Assembly (NCBI GenBank): GCA_947474445.1
Contig: CANJJY010000002.1
Coordinates: 1-33,696, forward strand
Direction: 5' to 3'
DNA length: 33,696 nucleotides
Source of the DNA: Oligoflexaceae bacterium
GTDB lineage: Bacteria > Bdellovibrionota_B > Oligoflexia > Oligoflexales > Oligoflexaceae
Shown: positions 8,137 through 16,901 of the stretch, one piece after another
Layout of the letters: every line of letters begins with the position of its first letter
Numbering within the stretch: the stretch's first letter is position 1
Program-made: the position numbers and the translations under genes
The notes under the pieces: generated by a model
What the model saw: only the letters and a program-made list of their open reading frames with translations
Database searches by the model: none
Told to the model about the DNA's origin: nothing

Positions 8137-9366
8137 ATGAATAACTCAGTGTTTTTTTCCATCGTTCTCGTTTCTCTCGTCCAAGCCTGCGGTCCCCACT
8201 CATCCTCGTCGGAGACCAAAGCGGTCTGGGATGACCTGAATAGTCCCGCGATCATGGAAAAGGGTGGTACGCCCTTTAAAGGTTCCTACCTCAATCGTTG
8301 GAACGAACTTCCTTTGAAAGCCGAACTCAAGACGGTGCCTTGGTCTGATCACTACTGGCCGACGGCTAAAGGCGGTCTCACCTATCGCTGGAATGATTGG
8401 TCGATCAAAGATGAAGAGCTTCTCTATTCTTATCCACTTGAAGACGCGGATAAGATAAAGACAGCCGACACAGCGAAGCTTTCCCCTCTGGAAAAATTCG
8501 ATCTCTTTCTCGGTAAAACCGATTTCCCTTATACAGTGGCCGAACGCGATCGCACCCGGGTGTTGCGGACCGTCGCTAGCAGTCCCAGCTATGACAGTTC
8601 CTATACGATTCCAAGTTGGGAAGGTCTCTGCCACGCCTGGGCTCCCGCAACGCTCGCCTTTGAAGAGCCAGGTGCTGTGACCTTGAAAAGCAAAAAAGGA
8701 TTGGAGATCGAGTTTGGCAGCAGCGACGTCAAAGCACTGCTCGTCTATTTCCTTCATAGTGTTAAAAGCCCAAAAGCCGTCATGCTCGGTCAACGCTGCG
8801 AAGAAGATTTCGCAGGACTCAAAACCGAGCTCGATGCTGGCACGCTCACCCAGGAAGATTATGATCGTCGCATAAACGATGCGCCCTGCATCGACACCAA
8901 TGCCGGCTCTTTTCACATGGTCATCGCCAATGAGATTGGCCGTCGCAATCAAGGTTTCGTCGTCGACGTCACGCGCGATCAAGAAGTTTGGAATCAACCG
9001 GTCTTCGCCTATGAAACAAAGGTCCTCGAAGAATCGCAAAAAGCTAGTCCGGGAGCGGCGCCCGGAACCGTCAAGGAGATCACGGTCGAGACGACGATGA
9101 AGTATATCCAGGAAGTCACCCAGCAGTGGGATCCCGGTGAAGCTCCCGAGGCCTTAGCGGAAAAGGTATATCAGTATCGCTTGGAGCTCGATTCTCACGA
9201 TGGCATCATCGGCGGCGCATGGATTTCTGACGAGCGTCCGGACTTCATGTGGAAGCGCGAAACACCGCAGTTCAAGGGCGAATTTAAAGCTATCGAAGAG
9301 ATCTACAAAGCTTCTTTGAAGGCCAAAGCGACCTCGACGAAAAGAGACCAATCTGCGGCGCATTGA
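8137..9366 (+). CDS. Transglutaminase-elicitor family lipoprotein
   Basis: This exported 409-residue protein matches the pattern of the oomycete GP42 transglutaminase (TGase elicitor family), which crosslinks proteins through Gln-Lys isopeptide bonds. Visible features are a signal peptide ending LVQAC at Cys18 (probable lipoprotein, with an unusual Gln at -2), an N-terminal WPTAKGGLTYRWN segment (74-86) and the presumed nucleophile Cys165 in WEGLCHAWAPA. DVKALLVYF and CIDTNAGSFHMVIANEIG with His260 follow, then QGFVVDVTRDQEVWNQPV with Asp277. Those Cys, His and Asp residues would form a papain-like triad. Cys221 and Cys251 may pair. AAAGG lies 6 bases before the ATG. It appears to be a single-gene unit convergent with the kelch gene. 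Family assignment is from remembered motifs; enzymatic activity is inference. Confidence 0.78.
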   Translation: MNNSVFFSIVLVSLVQACGPHSSSSETKAVWDDLNSPAIMEKGGTPFKGSYLNRWNELPLKAELKTVPWSDHYWPTAKGGLTYRWNDWSIKDEELLYSYPLEDADKIKTADTAKLSPLEKFDLFLGKTDFPYTVAERDRTRVLRTVASSPSYDSSYTIPSWEGLCHAWAPATLAFEEPGAVTLKSKKGLEIEFGSSDVKALLVYFLHSVKSPKAVMLGQRCEEDFAGLKTELDAGTLTQEDYDRRINDAPCIDTNAGSFHMVIANEIGRRNQGFVVDVTRDQEVWNQPVFAYETKVLEESQKASPGAAPGTVKEITVETTMKYIQEVTQQWDPGEAPEALAEKVYQYRLELDSHDGIIGGAWISDERPDFMWKRETPQFKGEFKAIEEIYKASLKAKATSTKRDQSAAH

Positions 9367-9381
9367 GCACCTTTAGTCTTT

Positions 9382-9408
9382 CTCCGTCATCGCATGCCGA
9401 TGGCGGAG
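9382..9408. terminator. Hairpin between convergent genes, possible bidirectional terminator
   Basis: CTCCGTCATCG (9382-9392) pairs with CGATGGCGGAG (9398-9408) over 11 positions, including one G-T wobble, around a 5-base loop. It fills most of the 51-base gap between the convergent stops at 9366 and 9418. Neither side has a strong T run, so termination is only suggested by position. Confidence 0.4.
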
Positions 9409-9417
9409 ATAAAATAC

Positions 9418-10608
9418 TTAGGGATCAATCAGGGAAAGTGTCCAGATTTCATCGAACTGAACCAAGTGTCCTCCTCTATCTTCGCCGAGGCCTCCTACGA
9501 CATGCACCCGATCGGGAGCTTGAAAAACAAAGCAATGAGCGATGCGACCCAATGGAAACTCTAGCCAGGGTAGAGCCTGCCATTGCTTGTGCTCGCTCGA
9601 CAAAAGATAGACCACCTGGTTAAAGCTTCCGTCGGCAAAGCGTCCCCCACTCAACAAAAACCCTTGCCCTTCAATCCAGGTCATTTGCGGATGAGAAAGA
9701 TCTTCAAAGCGAGCGTCGGGGATGGGTGGCAAGGGAGTCCAACTCTGATCGCTGATCCTATAGACCGCGCCCCTGTTGGCTCGCTTGTCCTCACTCGCCC
9801 CTCCCCAGATATAAACCTCGCCGGCGAACTCATGGGTGTGCATGTTGGCTCTTGGCGATAGGACTTCCACTGGAGGTGCTGGAATCTCTTTGACCTCGCC
9901 TGTAGAAAGATCGATCCAATATCCATCGCTTTTCAACTTTTTGCTGCGGCCTGCAGAATCCAGCGGCTCCCAACCACCCCAAATCATCAACTTACCCTCG
10001 ATCGCGAGAGCGCTATGTCCCATTCGCGAGGGGATGGTTCGTTTGAGGGGCAGTTGAAACCAGGTCAAATTCGAGAGATCGATGCCATTCAAGGCTTCTT
10101 CCCTATTTCCTTGCCTTCCACCGTAGAGCCACACGCGCTTCTCATGCCCTATTAAGCTCGCACGCCGCCGCGGAGCCTTGTCCAGCGGGGAGCCGAGACC
10201 TTGCCAGCGATGCCGATCGACCTGGAACATGAAGCTATCGGAGAGAACTTCTCCTTGGGGACTGACACCACCGACGATAAAAAACTGATCATTGAATCCC
10301 GTGGCAGAGGCCTCCACGCGTGGACGGGGGCCGGCGCTTTCATCGAAGACAGTCCACTTTCCCTTCTCATAGATTCCAAGACGATTGTTCCAAATCTCAT
10401 CTTGATCGTCGCGCGTGCCACCCCAAACAATCAGACGTTGATCGTTCGCATAGCAAGAGGCATGGGCGAGGGGACCTAACTCTGGGGGCAAGCGTGACAT
10501 CTGCCAGGTGCGACTCTGCCCAGCGAGTTCAGGTGCAGGAGTAAGACATCCATTCGTCAGTTGACCGCAAGTCACTAGAAAAATGAAGACCATCCAGAAA
10601 GACTTCAT
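9418..10608 (-). CDS. Exported kelch-repeat beta-propeller protein
   Basis: This predicted secreted protein is built of kelch repeats. Seven blade-like units each contain a hydrophobic strand ending in Gly-Gly: LIVWGG, FFIVGG, VWLYGG, LMIWGG, VYIWGG, FLLSGG and VHVVGG. That count suggests a seven-bladed propeller. The N-terminus MKSFWMVFIFLVTCGQLTNG is a signal peptide, and Cys at about residue 21 might be lipidated although LTNGC is a poor lipobox. I prefer ATG at 10608, with AGGA 9 bases upstream, over a TTG two codons earlier. Kelch propellers bind other proteins or, rarely, sugars; no catalytic residues can be named. It lies downstream of the collagen-like gene on the same strand, but a terminator separates them. 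Confidence 0.82.
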   Translation of the reverse strand: MKSFWMVFIFLVTCGQLTNGCLTPAPELAGQSRTWQMSRLPPELGPLAHASCYANDQRLIVWGGTRDDQDEIWNNRLGIYEKGKWTVFDESAGPRPRVEASATGFNDQFFIVGGVSPQGEVLSDSFMFQVDRHRWQGLGSPLDKAPRRRASLIGHEKRVWLYGGRQGNREEALNGIDLSNLTWFQLPLKRTIPSRMGHSALAIEGKLMIWGGWEPLDSAGRSKKLKSDGYWIDLSTGEVKEIPAPPVEVLSPRANMHTHEFAGEVYIWGGASEDKRANRGAVYRISDQSWTPLPPIPDARFEDLSHPQMTWIEGQGFLLSGGRFADGSFNQVVYLLSSEHKQWQALPWLEFPLGRIAHCFVFQAPDRVHVVGGLGEDRGGHLVQFDEIWTLSLIDP

Positions 10609-10649
10609 GAACAAAATTCCTTTTTCGTTCGACGATGTCAGTAAGAATC

Positions 10650-10686
10650 AAAAAAAATCTGCTCCCGCCGCTGAGGAAGAGAGCAG
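10650..10686 (-). terminator. Rho-independent terminator after the collagen-like gene
   Basis: On the minus strand CTGCTC (10686-10681) and GAGCAG (10664-10659) form a stem, and ATTTTTTTT follows immediately (10658-10650). It lies 70 bases past the collagen-like stop and just before the kelch start. A second inverted repeat (GGAAGGCGGC with its complement, 10702-10747) sits between the stop and this terminator but lacks a T run. Confidence 0.6.
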
Positions 10687-10755
10687 AGATTTTAGCTGAG
10701 AGGAAGGCGGCTGCGTGAACAGCATCCAAAGGGTCAGCGGCCGCCTTCCATCACC

Positions 10756-12336
10756 TTAGATTCCAGACTCGCCGCGTGGGCCGCGTGGACCTTCAGGTCC
10801 TTGAGGACCAGCGGGACCCTGTGGTCCTGCGGGGCCGATAGCACCCGTTTCACCGCGTGGACCGCGCGCGCCTTCAGGTCCCTGAGGACCCGCGGGACCC
10901 GTGAGACCTGTTGCTCCGGTTTCGCCTTTTGGCCCTGTTGGTCCAGCCACTCCGGTGTCACCTTTCAAACCGCGCGCACCCGCTGCGCCGGCTGCGCCCG
11001 TCTCACCTTTTGGACCCATTGGTCCTGCCACTCCAGGCTCACCTTTAGGCCCGGTGAGGCCTATCGCACCAGCAGGTCCGATGTCACCTTTAGGTCCGCT
11101 TGGTCCTATGGCACCCGTTTCACCACGGGGACCGGCAGGTCCGGTTGCACCTTGGGGACCGACGTCACCTTTAGGTCCCACGGGACCAGGCGCACCGTTT
11201 GCTCCACTGATACCGCGTTCTCCCGCAGGTCCAGCCGGACCTTGAGGGCCTGCCACTCCCGGAGCTCCGGCGTCTCCTTTCGGACCGGCAGGACCCGTGA
11301 GCCCCTGAGATCCTACTTCACCTTTTGGACCGATATCTCCCTTCGGACCTTGTGGTCCTGCCGCTCCCGTTTCCCCTCGCGGTCCATTGGCACCAGCTGG
11401 GCCCTGAGGTCCTGCCTCACCGCGCGGCCCAGGTAGACCGATGGCGCCCGTATCACCTTTGAGACCTTGATCTCCTTTTGGTCCAGGAAGTCCAGTGGGA
11501 CCGGCAGGTCCGGCTGTGCCTCGAGCTCCGGCGTCGCCTTTGAGACCTTGAGGGCCGGCGGGCCCCGCGACTCCAGGAGTACCTTGAGGCCCGGCGGGTC
11601 CGGCAGGTCCAACTGTGCCTCCGAGAAGATTTAAGAGATAGAAGGGAACCCGTTGATCATGAGACGAACTAACCAATCGAATTTCGAGACTTTCAGGATC
11701 GCGGGTAAAGATCTTGTCGGGGATAGGAACCTGGGTTCCAAGAACTGCCATGTGCGTGCAGGTCTTGTTGGTCACAGTTTCCATTTTTTCTTCGCCCCAA
11801 AGCTTTTCGCCCGTCGCCTTGTCGTAAATGCTGTACTTGTAATCGACATCGATCGTACAGCTCGCGCCTCGACTCTGACAATAGCACTTGTCGGCCACGA
11901 TGTGAAACACGCCCACGTTGGTATGCGTCGTGTGTTTTTCGCCCGATGGTGCTGGCGCTGGAGGAGTGGAAGCCAATTGAAATCCAACGAACTTAGGGTT
12001 TTTGTGAGCAAGTATGTGACTATCATATATTTCAAAAGTCAAAATCCATTGGGAAGCCACGCTGCCGGGAGTTACATTCGCGGCATCAATCGTCACCTCT
12101 CCTCTAAATTGCCGCTTCTTGGAAGTTGTCGTCACTGTGACTTTTGAAAAATTAAGGGGAACAGAAACCGGATCATCGTCGTAGGTAACCGAGGCTATAT
12201 CCTGCAGCCATTGCAAATCTTCGTCGTCGTCATCAGAATCGACCTGTATCGTGAAGTGAATCGCCTGCGCAGCGGCAGGCCCTGCCTGTGCAAATCCAAT
12301 CATCATCAAAAGCAGTAGAAAAATCTTTTGTTGCAT
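10756..12336 (-). CDS. Secreted collagen-like protein with 95 Gly-X-Y triplets
   Basis: This 526-residue exported protein has a signal peptide (about 1-24, [19 protein letters not shown]...AQA) and a globular, acidic N-terminal domain of about 210 residues that I do not recognise. From residue 240 to 524 it is an unbroken run of 95 Gly-X-Y triplets, ending at GESGI with no C-terminal domain. The triplets are rich in [12 protein letters not shown] and KGD/KGE steps, typical of bacterial collagens that form triple helices stabilised by ion pairs instead of hydroxyproline. The N-terminal domain has Cys151, Cys153, Cys160 and Cys193, and a DSDDDDED patch near residue 33 that could bind cations. 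It may act as the trimerisation or anchoring head. AGAGAGG lies 5 bases before the ATG. Probable surface or appendage protein; exact role unknown. Confidence 0.9.
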   Translation of the reverse strand: MQQKIFLLLLMMIGFAQAGPAAAQAIHFTIQVDSDDDDEDLQWLQDIASVTYDDDPVSVPLNFSKVTVTTTSKKRQFRGEVTIDAANVTPGSVASQWILTFEIYDSHILAHKNPKFVGFQLASTPPAPAPSGEKHTTHTNVGVFHIVADKCYCQSRGASCTIDVDYKYSIYDKATGEKLWGEEKMETVTNKTCTHMAVLGTQVPIPDKIFTRDPESLEIRLVSSSHDQRVPFYLLNLLGGTVGPAGPAGPQGTPGVAGPAGPQGLKGDAGARGTAGPAGPTGLPGPKGDQGLKGDTGAIGLPGPRGEAGPQGPAGANGPRGETGAAGPQGPKGDIGPKGEVGSQGLTGPAGPKGDAGAPGVAGPQGPAGPAGERGISGANGAPGPVGPKGDVGPQGATGPAGPRGETGAIGPSGPKGDIGPAGAIGLTGPKGEPGVAGPMGPKGETGAAGAAGARGLKGDTGVAGPTGPKGETGATGLTGPAGPQGPEGARGPRGETGAIGPAGPQGPAGPQGPEGPRGPRGESGI

Positions 12337-12677
12337 ACATACCTCTCTATGAGGGCTTAGTGCCCCACCGAGTCATCGGATCAGCATGCGAGCCATATTG
12401 AGGCTTGCGATAAAGTCCCTCCATCTATCTGTTATAAAAAACCTTTTTTCGCTTCCTTAGGTCGCCATTAAGAGCAGTCGATCGCGACCCTCTCGAGGCC
12501 TGATCCGATTTAAGGAAATTAATAAGCCGAACCTGGCCAAAATCTTGCTGCTTCGTTCGCTTGCGTGCTGAGACCCTCGCATTATCAGGGGGGTCGACTG
12601 CATGGACACCGTTCAGGTGTCAAAAAAAGTGACAGGTGCAGCCGCCCGGTTTGCACCAAATTTTGTGAGGTGTTTTG
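12337..12677. other. 341-base gap between divergent collagen-like and SH3 genes
   Basis: I see no gene here. The stretch should hold both promoters, but no pair of boxes is convincing; TATAAC on the minus strand near 12440 is the best -10 candidate for the collagen-like gene. Near the SH3 gene there are two overlapping hairpins: GACACC-GTTCA-GGTGTC (12605-12621), then TGTCA/TGACA around an A-rich loop (12618-12634). Confidence 0.4.
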
Positions 12678-13316
12678 ATGGTGTTGAAGTCGAAGTCTCT
12701 CGTGTTAATGGGTTTGATTCTCAGTTTGTCCGCTGCCTGTTCCTCAACCGATGGAGATGAGAAAAAAGCCGAATCAGCTAGTCCAGAAATTGCCGCTTCT
12801 CCGGGCGAAGCCGGCCCGACAAGTGAAATAAAAGCTGCTCCTGAAGCGCCGGTCACACCAGCCGCCGCCGATACCGCCATCGCAGCCAAGGGCGAAGGCA
12901 GCGCTGCAAACGCTGAAGTAGAAGCGCCCCTCTCTGCACCAGCAGCGACCACTGAGAAAAAGGTGTATCCAACCGCAAGTTTGGTCAACTTACGGCAGGG
13001 TCCTGGTAAGGGTCACCCCGTCGCGCGGAAAGCTAAATTTGGTGAGGCTATCACTTTAAGCGGTGAAGTCAAAGGAAGCTGGTTGAAAACTTCGGATGGC
13101 CTCTGGGTTTCTCAGCTTTTCACTTCAGAAACCAAGCCTGATCATGCGCAAGATCCAGTCGTAGAAGCCGCTCCTGTCGCGAGTCAGGATGCGAGCCCTG
13201 CCCCTGCTCAAAAGGAAGAAGCGCCTGCTGCAGTCGCTCCTAGTTCTGACACTGCTCCCGCAGCTGAAGCCGCACCAACTCCTGCTACGGAAACGGCTGC
13301 ACCGTCCGCACCCTAA
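12678..13316 (+). CDS. SH3-domain lipoprotein with disordered Ala/Pro-rich arms
   Basis: This is a predicted lipoprotein of 212 residues. The signal peptide ends LSLSAAC with Cys21 as the lipidation site. Residues about 25-92 are a low-complexity Ala/Pro/Glu linker. Residues 96-149 form a bacterial SH3 (SH3b) domain with the typical VNLRQGPGKGHPVARKAKFG start and GSWLKTSDGLWVSQLF end. The remaining 60 residues are again Ala/Pro/Glu-rich. SH3b domains often bind peptidoglycan or target a protein to the wall, so an envelope-tethering role is plausible but inferred. ATG at 12678 is chosen because GTGAGG lies 7 bases upstream; an adjoining TTG is less likely. A strong terminator follows the stop by 14 bases. 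Confidence 0.82.
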   Translation: MVLKSKSLVLMGLILSLSAACSSTDGDEKKAESASPEIAASPGEAGPTSEIKAAPEAPVTPAAADTAIAAKGEGSAANAEVEAPLSAPAATTEKKVYPTASLVNLRQGPGKGHPVARKAKFGEAITLSGEVKGSWLKTSDGLWVSQLFTSETKPDHAQDPVVEAAPVASQDASPAPAQKEEAPAAVAPSSDTAPAAEAAPTPATETAAPSAP

Positions 13317-13326
13317 TCGATAGCAT

Positions 13327-15336
13327 CTATGCTCCCAGCGTCTGAGCTCGATCTGAGCTCGGCGGGGAGCCCTTTTTTTGGGCCAGCGGTTTACCAATGA
13401 ACTCCAAAATGGTGAGTAATAATTTTTCGGTGTTCAGAGGTTTCGTGAGATAGGCTTGAAATCCAGCTTCCAGACAGCTTTCTTTATCCTTTTCCATCGC
13501 ATGCGCTGTCAGCGCAAAAATAGGTACCTGGCAACCTCGGGACCGCAGCATGCTCATCGCCGCATAACCGTCCAAGACTGGCATCTGCAAATCCATCAAA
13601 ATGAGATCAAAAGACCCATCGGTCGCAAAATTCAAAGCTTCCACGCCGTTCTTTGCTCGACTGACCAGGGCCCCTTCCGTTTCGAGGATAAAACTCACCA
13701 GAGCCAACAGATCAGGAGCATCGTCGACGACGAGGATGCGAAAACCTGAAAGTCCAGGACTGAACGCACGGTCAAAAACCATATGAGCCGGAGGCATTTG
13801 ATAAGTCTCGAGGTTTTCAACTAAGTCAGACGCTTTAAGTGCTCCGGGATGAATCGTAACCGTAAAGACGCTACCCCGCGCTGGAGAACTTCGGGTGAGG
13901 ACCACATTACCGCCGAGAAGCTGAGCCAGCCGCCGCGAAAGGGAGAGACCGAGTCCCGTCCCCCCATACTTCCGCGTGATCGAACCGTCTGCTTGAGTAA
14001 AGGGCACAAAAAGCTTGGTGGCTGCCTCCGGACCTATCCCCAAACCAGAGTCTTCGACGACAAAGGCCAAGCAAAGTTCATCCTGATCACCCGGAACCAG
14101 TTTAAGCGTGACGATCACGCCGCCTTGCTGCGTAAATTTGATTGCATTACCGATAATATTGATCAAAATTTGTTTGAGCCGCGGCGCATCACTTTCAATC
14201 GTACGCGGCAAGACACCTTCCGTTTTGAATTGCAGAAGGATGCCTTTTTCCGCTGCTTTCAGCTGCATCAGAGCTTCGACTTCGAAGATCAGTTGGCGGA
14301 GAGATAGGTCTCGGCGATCAACATCAATCCTTCCAGCCTCGACCTTTGAAATATCGAGAATATCGTTGACCAGTAGTTCGAGCTGAAGGCTCGTCCTCTT
14401 GATCGTCCCAATCCATCGCGAGGTTTGCGGGTTAAAGGGTATATTCTTCCCAAGAAGTTCGCTGTATCCGACAATAATAGCTAGCGGTGTGCGGATCTCG
14501 TGGCTCATATTGGCGAGAAAGACGGTTTTCGCCTGATTGGCGTCTTCAGCGTCTCGCTTGGCCTTGAGCAAGGCTGATTCCGCACGTCGCCTTTCGGTGA
14601 CGTCGCGATTCATTCCCACCAGCCGATGGGGTCTGCCCTCGGGATCGAGCTCTAAAATGCCGTTACCCTCGATATAGCGGAGCTCTCCATCCGAAGGGCG
14701 CAGGAAGCGGAACTCAAAGAGTTCGATCACTTTGCCCTGCGTTAATGCTAAAAATCTTTCATCGACTAGATTGAGATCGTCAGGATGAAGGAGCTTGCGC
14801 CAGGCTCGAACAGAGCCATCGAAATCCTCAGGATTCATTCCATAGATCTCATACATCTTAGCGTCCCAGATGATGCGATCAGACCCCAAAGCCGATTCCC
14901 AAATACCAAACCCCGCTCCTGAGACGGCAAGACTGAGGCGCTGACTTATACTGTGTTCAAAATGCTTCTTTTTAACCTCTGCGCGCACGCGATCACTGAT
15001 GTCTTCGATCTGCAGAAGATATAGATCGACTTGCGAGCTGCCTTTATAGGGACAGACACGAATGTTGACGTCTAAATCACAGCCATTTGCTTTGATGATG
15101 CGACTCTGAAGTTGATAGGGCGTGACCTTCTCGACACAGATCTGAGTAAACTGCAGGAGATTCTCCGTCTGTGCCTCGGGGGTTAGAAGACTAAAGAAAG
15201 GCCGGGACTCAAACTGATCCATGGTGTAGCCGCACAGCGCGCACAGCGCGGGGTTCATTTGAATCACCTGCCCTTCAGCCGTCAGTAGTGCCATCCCTAT
15301 CGATGCGTACTCAAACGCTAGATCGCAGATGACCAT
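13327..15336 (-). CDS. Soluble hybrid sensor histidine kinase (PAS-PAS-HK-REC)
   Basis: This 669-residue cytosolic signalling kinase has no membrane segment. Domains in order: PAS 1 (about 5-115), PAS 2 with its PAC tail (about 135-250, ending LVGMNRDVTERRRAE), a coiled linker, and HisKA with phosphoacceptor His279 in NMSHEIRTP. The HATPase follows, with N box LINIIGNAIKF (Asn397), G1 EDSGLGIG, F box FVPFTQAD and G2 YGGTGLGLSLS. A C-terminal receiver (about 533-648) has the acidic pair Asp538/Asp539, phospho-Asp582 in LILMDLQMP, and Lys632 in TKP. The ligand of the PAS domains cannot be told from sequence. GAGGG lies 7 bases before the ATG. No response regulator with an output domain is adjacent, so the phosphorelay partner is probably elsewhere. 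Confidence 0.95.
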   Translation of the reverse strand: MVICDLAFEYASIGMALLTAEGQVIQMNPALCALCGYTMDQFESRPFFSLLTPEAQTENLLQFTQICVEKVTPYQLQSRIIKANGCDLDVNIRVCPYKGSSQVDLYLLQIEDISDRVRAEVKKKHFEHSISQRLSLAVSGAGFGIWESALGSDRIIWDAKMYEIYGMNPEDFDGSVRAWRKLLHPDDLNLVDERFLALTQGKVIELFEFRFLRPSDGELRYIEGNGILELDPEGRPHRLVGMNRDVTERRRAESALLKAKRDAEDANQAKTVFLANMSHEIRTPLAIIVGYSELLGKNIPFNPQTSRWIGTIKRTSLQLELLVNDILDISKVEAGRIDVDRRDLSLRQLIFEVEALMQLKAAEKGILLQFKTEGVLPRTIESDAPRLKQILINIIGNAIKFTQQGGVIVTLKLVPGDQDELCLAFVVEDSGLGIGPEAATKLFVPFTQADGSITRKYGGTGLGLSLSRRLAQLLGGNVVLTRSSPARGSVFTVTIHPGALKASDLVENLETYQMPPAHMVFDRAFSPGLSGFRILVVDDAPDLLALVSFILETEGALVSRAKNGVEALNFATDGSFDLILMDLQMPVLDGYAAMSMLRSRGCQVPIFALTAHAMEKDKESCLEAGFQAYLTKPLNTEKLLLTILEFIGKPLAQKKGSPPSSDRAQTLGA
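13331..13379 (+). terminator. Rho-independent terminator for the SH3 gene, inside the kinase CDS end
   Basis: The outer stem GCTCCC (13331-13336) pairs with GGGAGC (13365-13370). An inner stem GAGCTC-GATCT-GAGCTC (13344-13360) closes the loop, and seven T residues follow at 13373-13379. It lies 14 bases after the SH3 stop and entirely within the last codons of the convergent histidine kinase. Confidence 0.75.
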
Positions 15337-15525
15337 GATCTATCCCTCGTGAAAACTGTTTCTTCTATCATCGGCGAAATTGACTCTAAATGTCGCGCAA
15401 AATTTACACAAAGAGTGAGAGCGTCAAATACTCAGACCTGCTGCAGATCGCTCGTTTGCGCGGTGAGCCTTACGATAAGGGTTTCTGATTAGTTTCCCGA
15501 GTCTTAATAGTCTGAGGGCCTAAGC

Positions 15526-15570
15526 TATACTCCTCCAACGAAGCGCTGAGCAGATAGGGCTTTGAGCCCT
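15526..15570 (+). promoter_or_regulatory. Leader of the GH1-like gene: -10-like box and perfect hairpin
   Basis: TATACT (15526-15531) resembles a -10 box, although no good -35 box lies 16-18 bases upstream. AGGGCT-TTG-AGCCCT (15556-15570) is a perfect 6-base inverted repeat about 30 bases before the chosen start at 15602. It would be in the 5' leader and might be an operator or RNA hairpin. Low confidence. Confidence 0.3.
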
Positions 15571-15601
15571 CATCATGAAGGCGAACAGGAGGATTTCCGG
15601 C

Positions 15602-16888
15602 ATGTTTTCTCAGTTTATGTTTGCGACCGGCATCGAAAATAGCTATCCGACCATCAGTGGAGGTCGGCATAGGGTCGATGAAATGGAGAAGACTAAACAC
15701 TACGATTATTGGTCCAAGGACTTTGACTGCGTCGAAGAATTAGGCATCAAGGTGCTTCGATACGGCCCCCCACTCCACAAGGTTTGGTTAGGTCCAAACC
15801 GCTATGATTGGGAATTCACAGATCTTGTGTTCAATGATCTCAAACGCCGCAATATGATCGTGATTGTCGATCTTTGTCATTTTGGTCTCCCGGACTGGCT
15901 AGGGAATTTTCAGAACGGCGATATGCCTGAACTCTTCTCTACCTATGCAAAGGACTTTGCGCTTCGCTTCCCTTGGGTCCAGCTCTACACGCCCATGAAC
16001 GAAATGTTTATCTGCGCCCTTTTTTCCGCTCAATACGGCTGGTGGAATGAACAGCTGAAAAGTGATCTCGGCTTTGTTACTGCACTTAAACACATCGTCA
16101 AAGCTAACGTCCTCGCTATGCACGCGATTCTCGAGGTGCAGCCTCACGCGATCTTTGTGCAGAGCGAGTCTTCAGAATATTATCACGCCGACAATCCAGA
16201 TGCGATCGGTCCGGCCGAGTGCATGAACTCGATGCGCTTTCTGTCTCTCGATCTCAATTACGGGCGTCGCGTGAGTTCTGAAATGTATGAATACTTGATG
16301 GATCATGGCCTGACCCGCGATGAATATCATTTCTTTCTGAAGCATCATCTCAAAGCACGCTGCATCATGGGAAACGACTATTACGTCACCAATGAGCACA
16401 GGGTCTCTCCCGACGGCCTAACCCGTCCAGCCGGTGAAGTGTTTGGCTACGATGAGATTACCATGCAGTACTACACGCGTTATCTGCTTCCTGTCATGCA
16501 TACAGAAACTAATTTTGAGCAGGGTCCACGCGGCGATGAGGCCGTGAACTGGCTCTGGAAACAATGGTCAAACGTCCTCCACATCCGAAACAAGGGCGTG
16601 CCGGTGGTCGGCTTCACCTGGTATTCACTGACCGATCAAGTCGATTGGGACACGGCCCTGCGAGAAAATCAGGGGCGCGTTAATCCCCTTGGGTTATTTG
16701 ATCTCGACCGCACCATTCGTCCGGTCGGAACGGCCTATAAACAGCTGATCAAAGATTGGCGAGCTGTGCTTCCCACCCAGAGTATGTGCCTACGTGTCCC
16801 CATTATACCGCCGGGTTTGATGGTTCGAGAATCGCCCTGGCTCTTTCCAGATTTGCGCCCTACAGCCCCATCCAACGCCGAGCATTAA
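15602..16888 (+). CDS. Glycoside hydrolase, GH1-like (clan GH-A)
   Basis: This predicted 428-residue TIM-barrel glycosidase has GH1-style retaining residues. The acid/base Glu134 lies in YTPMNEMF, where GH1 normally has T-x-N-E-P. The probable nucleophile Glu302 lies in VMHTETNF. The late barrel motif GFTWYSLTDQVDWD matches GH1 W-S-L-x-D-N-x-E-W, and GNDYY precedes the nucleophile strand. The protein has no signal peptide and is likely cytosolic. ATG at 15602 is chosen because AGGAGG lies 9 bases upstream, although an in-frame ATG occurs at 15575. The sugar substrate cannot be told. The core is divergent from well-known beta-glucosidases, and a related GH-A family is possible. A dehydrogenase gene starts 13 bases downstream, so the two probably form an operon. 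Confidence 0.75.
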   Translation: MFSQFMFATGIENSYPTISGGRHRVDEMEKTKHYDYWSKDFDCVEELGIKVLRYGPPLHKVWLGPNRYDWEFTDLVFNDLKRRNMIVIVDLCHFGLPDWLGNFQNGDMPELFSTYAKDFALRFPWVQLYTPMNEMFICALFSAQYGWWNEQLKSDLGFVTALKHIVKANVLAMHAILEVQPHAIFVQSESSEYYHADNPDAIGPAECMNSMRFLSLDLNYGRRVSSEMYEYLMDHGLTRDEYHFFLKHHLKARCIMGNDYYVTNEHRVSPDGLTRPAGEVFGYDEITMQYYTRYLLPVMHTETNFEQGPRGDEAVNWLWKQWSNVLHIRNKGVPVVGFTWYSLTDQVDWDTALRENQGRVNPLGLFDLDRTIRPVGTAYKQLIKDWRAVLPTQSMCLRVPIIPPGLMVRESPWLFPDLRPTAPSNAEH

Positions 16889-16901
16889 AAAGGATGCCCC
16901 C

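Noticed and set aside
10801-11436. Long plus-strand reading frame opposite the collagen-like gene
   Set aside because: It is the complement of Gly-X-Y codons, which are poor in stop codons on both strands. Its protein is low-complexity Arg/Thr/Ser-rich, and it has no ribosome site.
10756-11617. Repetitive DNA resembling a tandem-repeat or CRISPR-like array
   Set aside because: The periodicity is 9 bases from Gly-X-Y codons, with no constant repeat and no spacer structure.
12603-12628. Stem followed by seven A residues, considered as a terminator
   Set aside because: The A run follows the stem on the plus strand. On the minus strand the T run comes before the stem, so neither strand has stem-then-T order.
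13849-14307. Plus-strand reading frame opposite the histidine kinase
   Set aside because: It is a shadow of the conserved HATPase/HisKA coding region with no features of its own.
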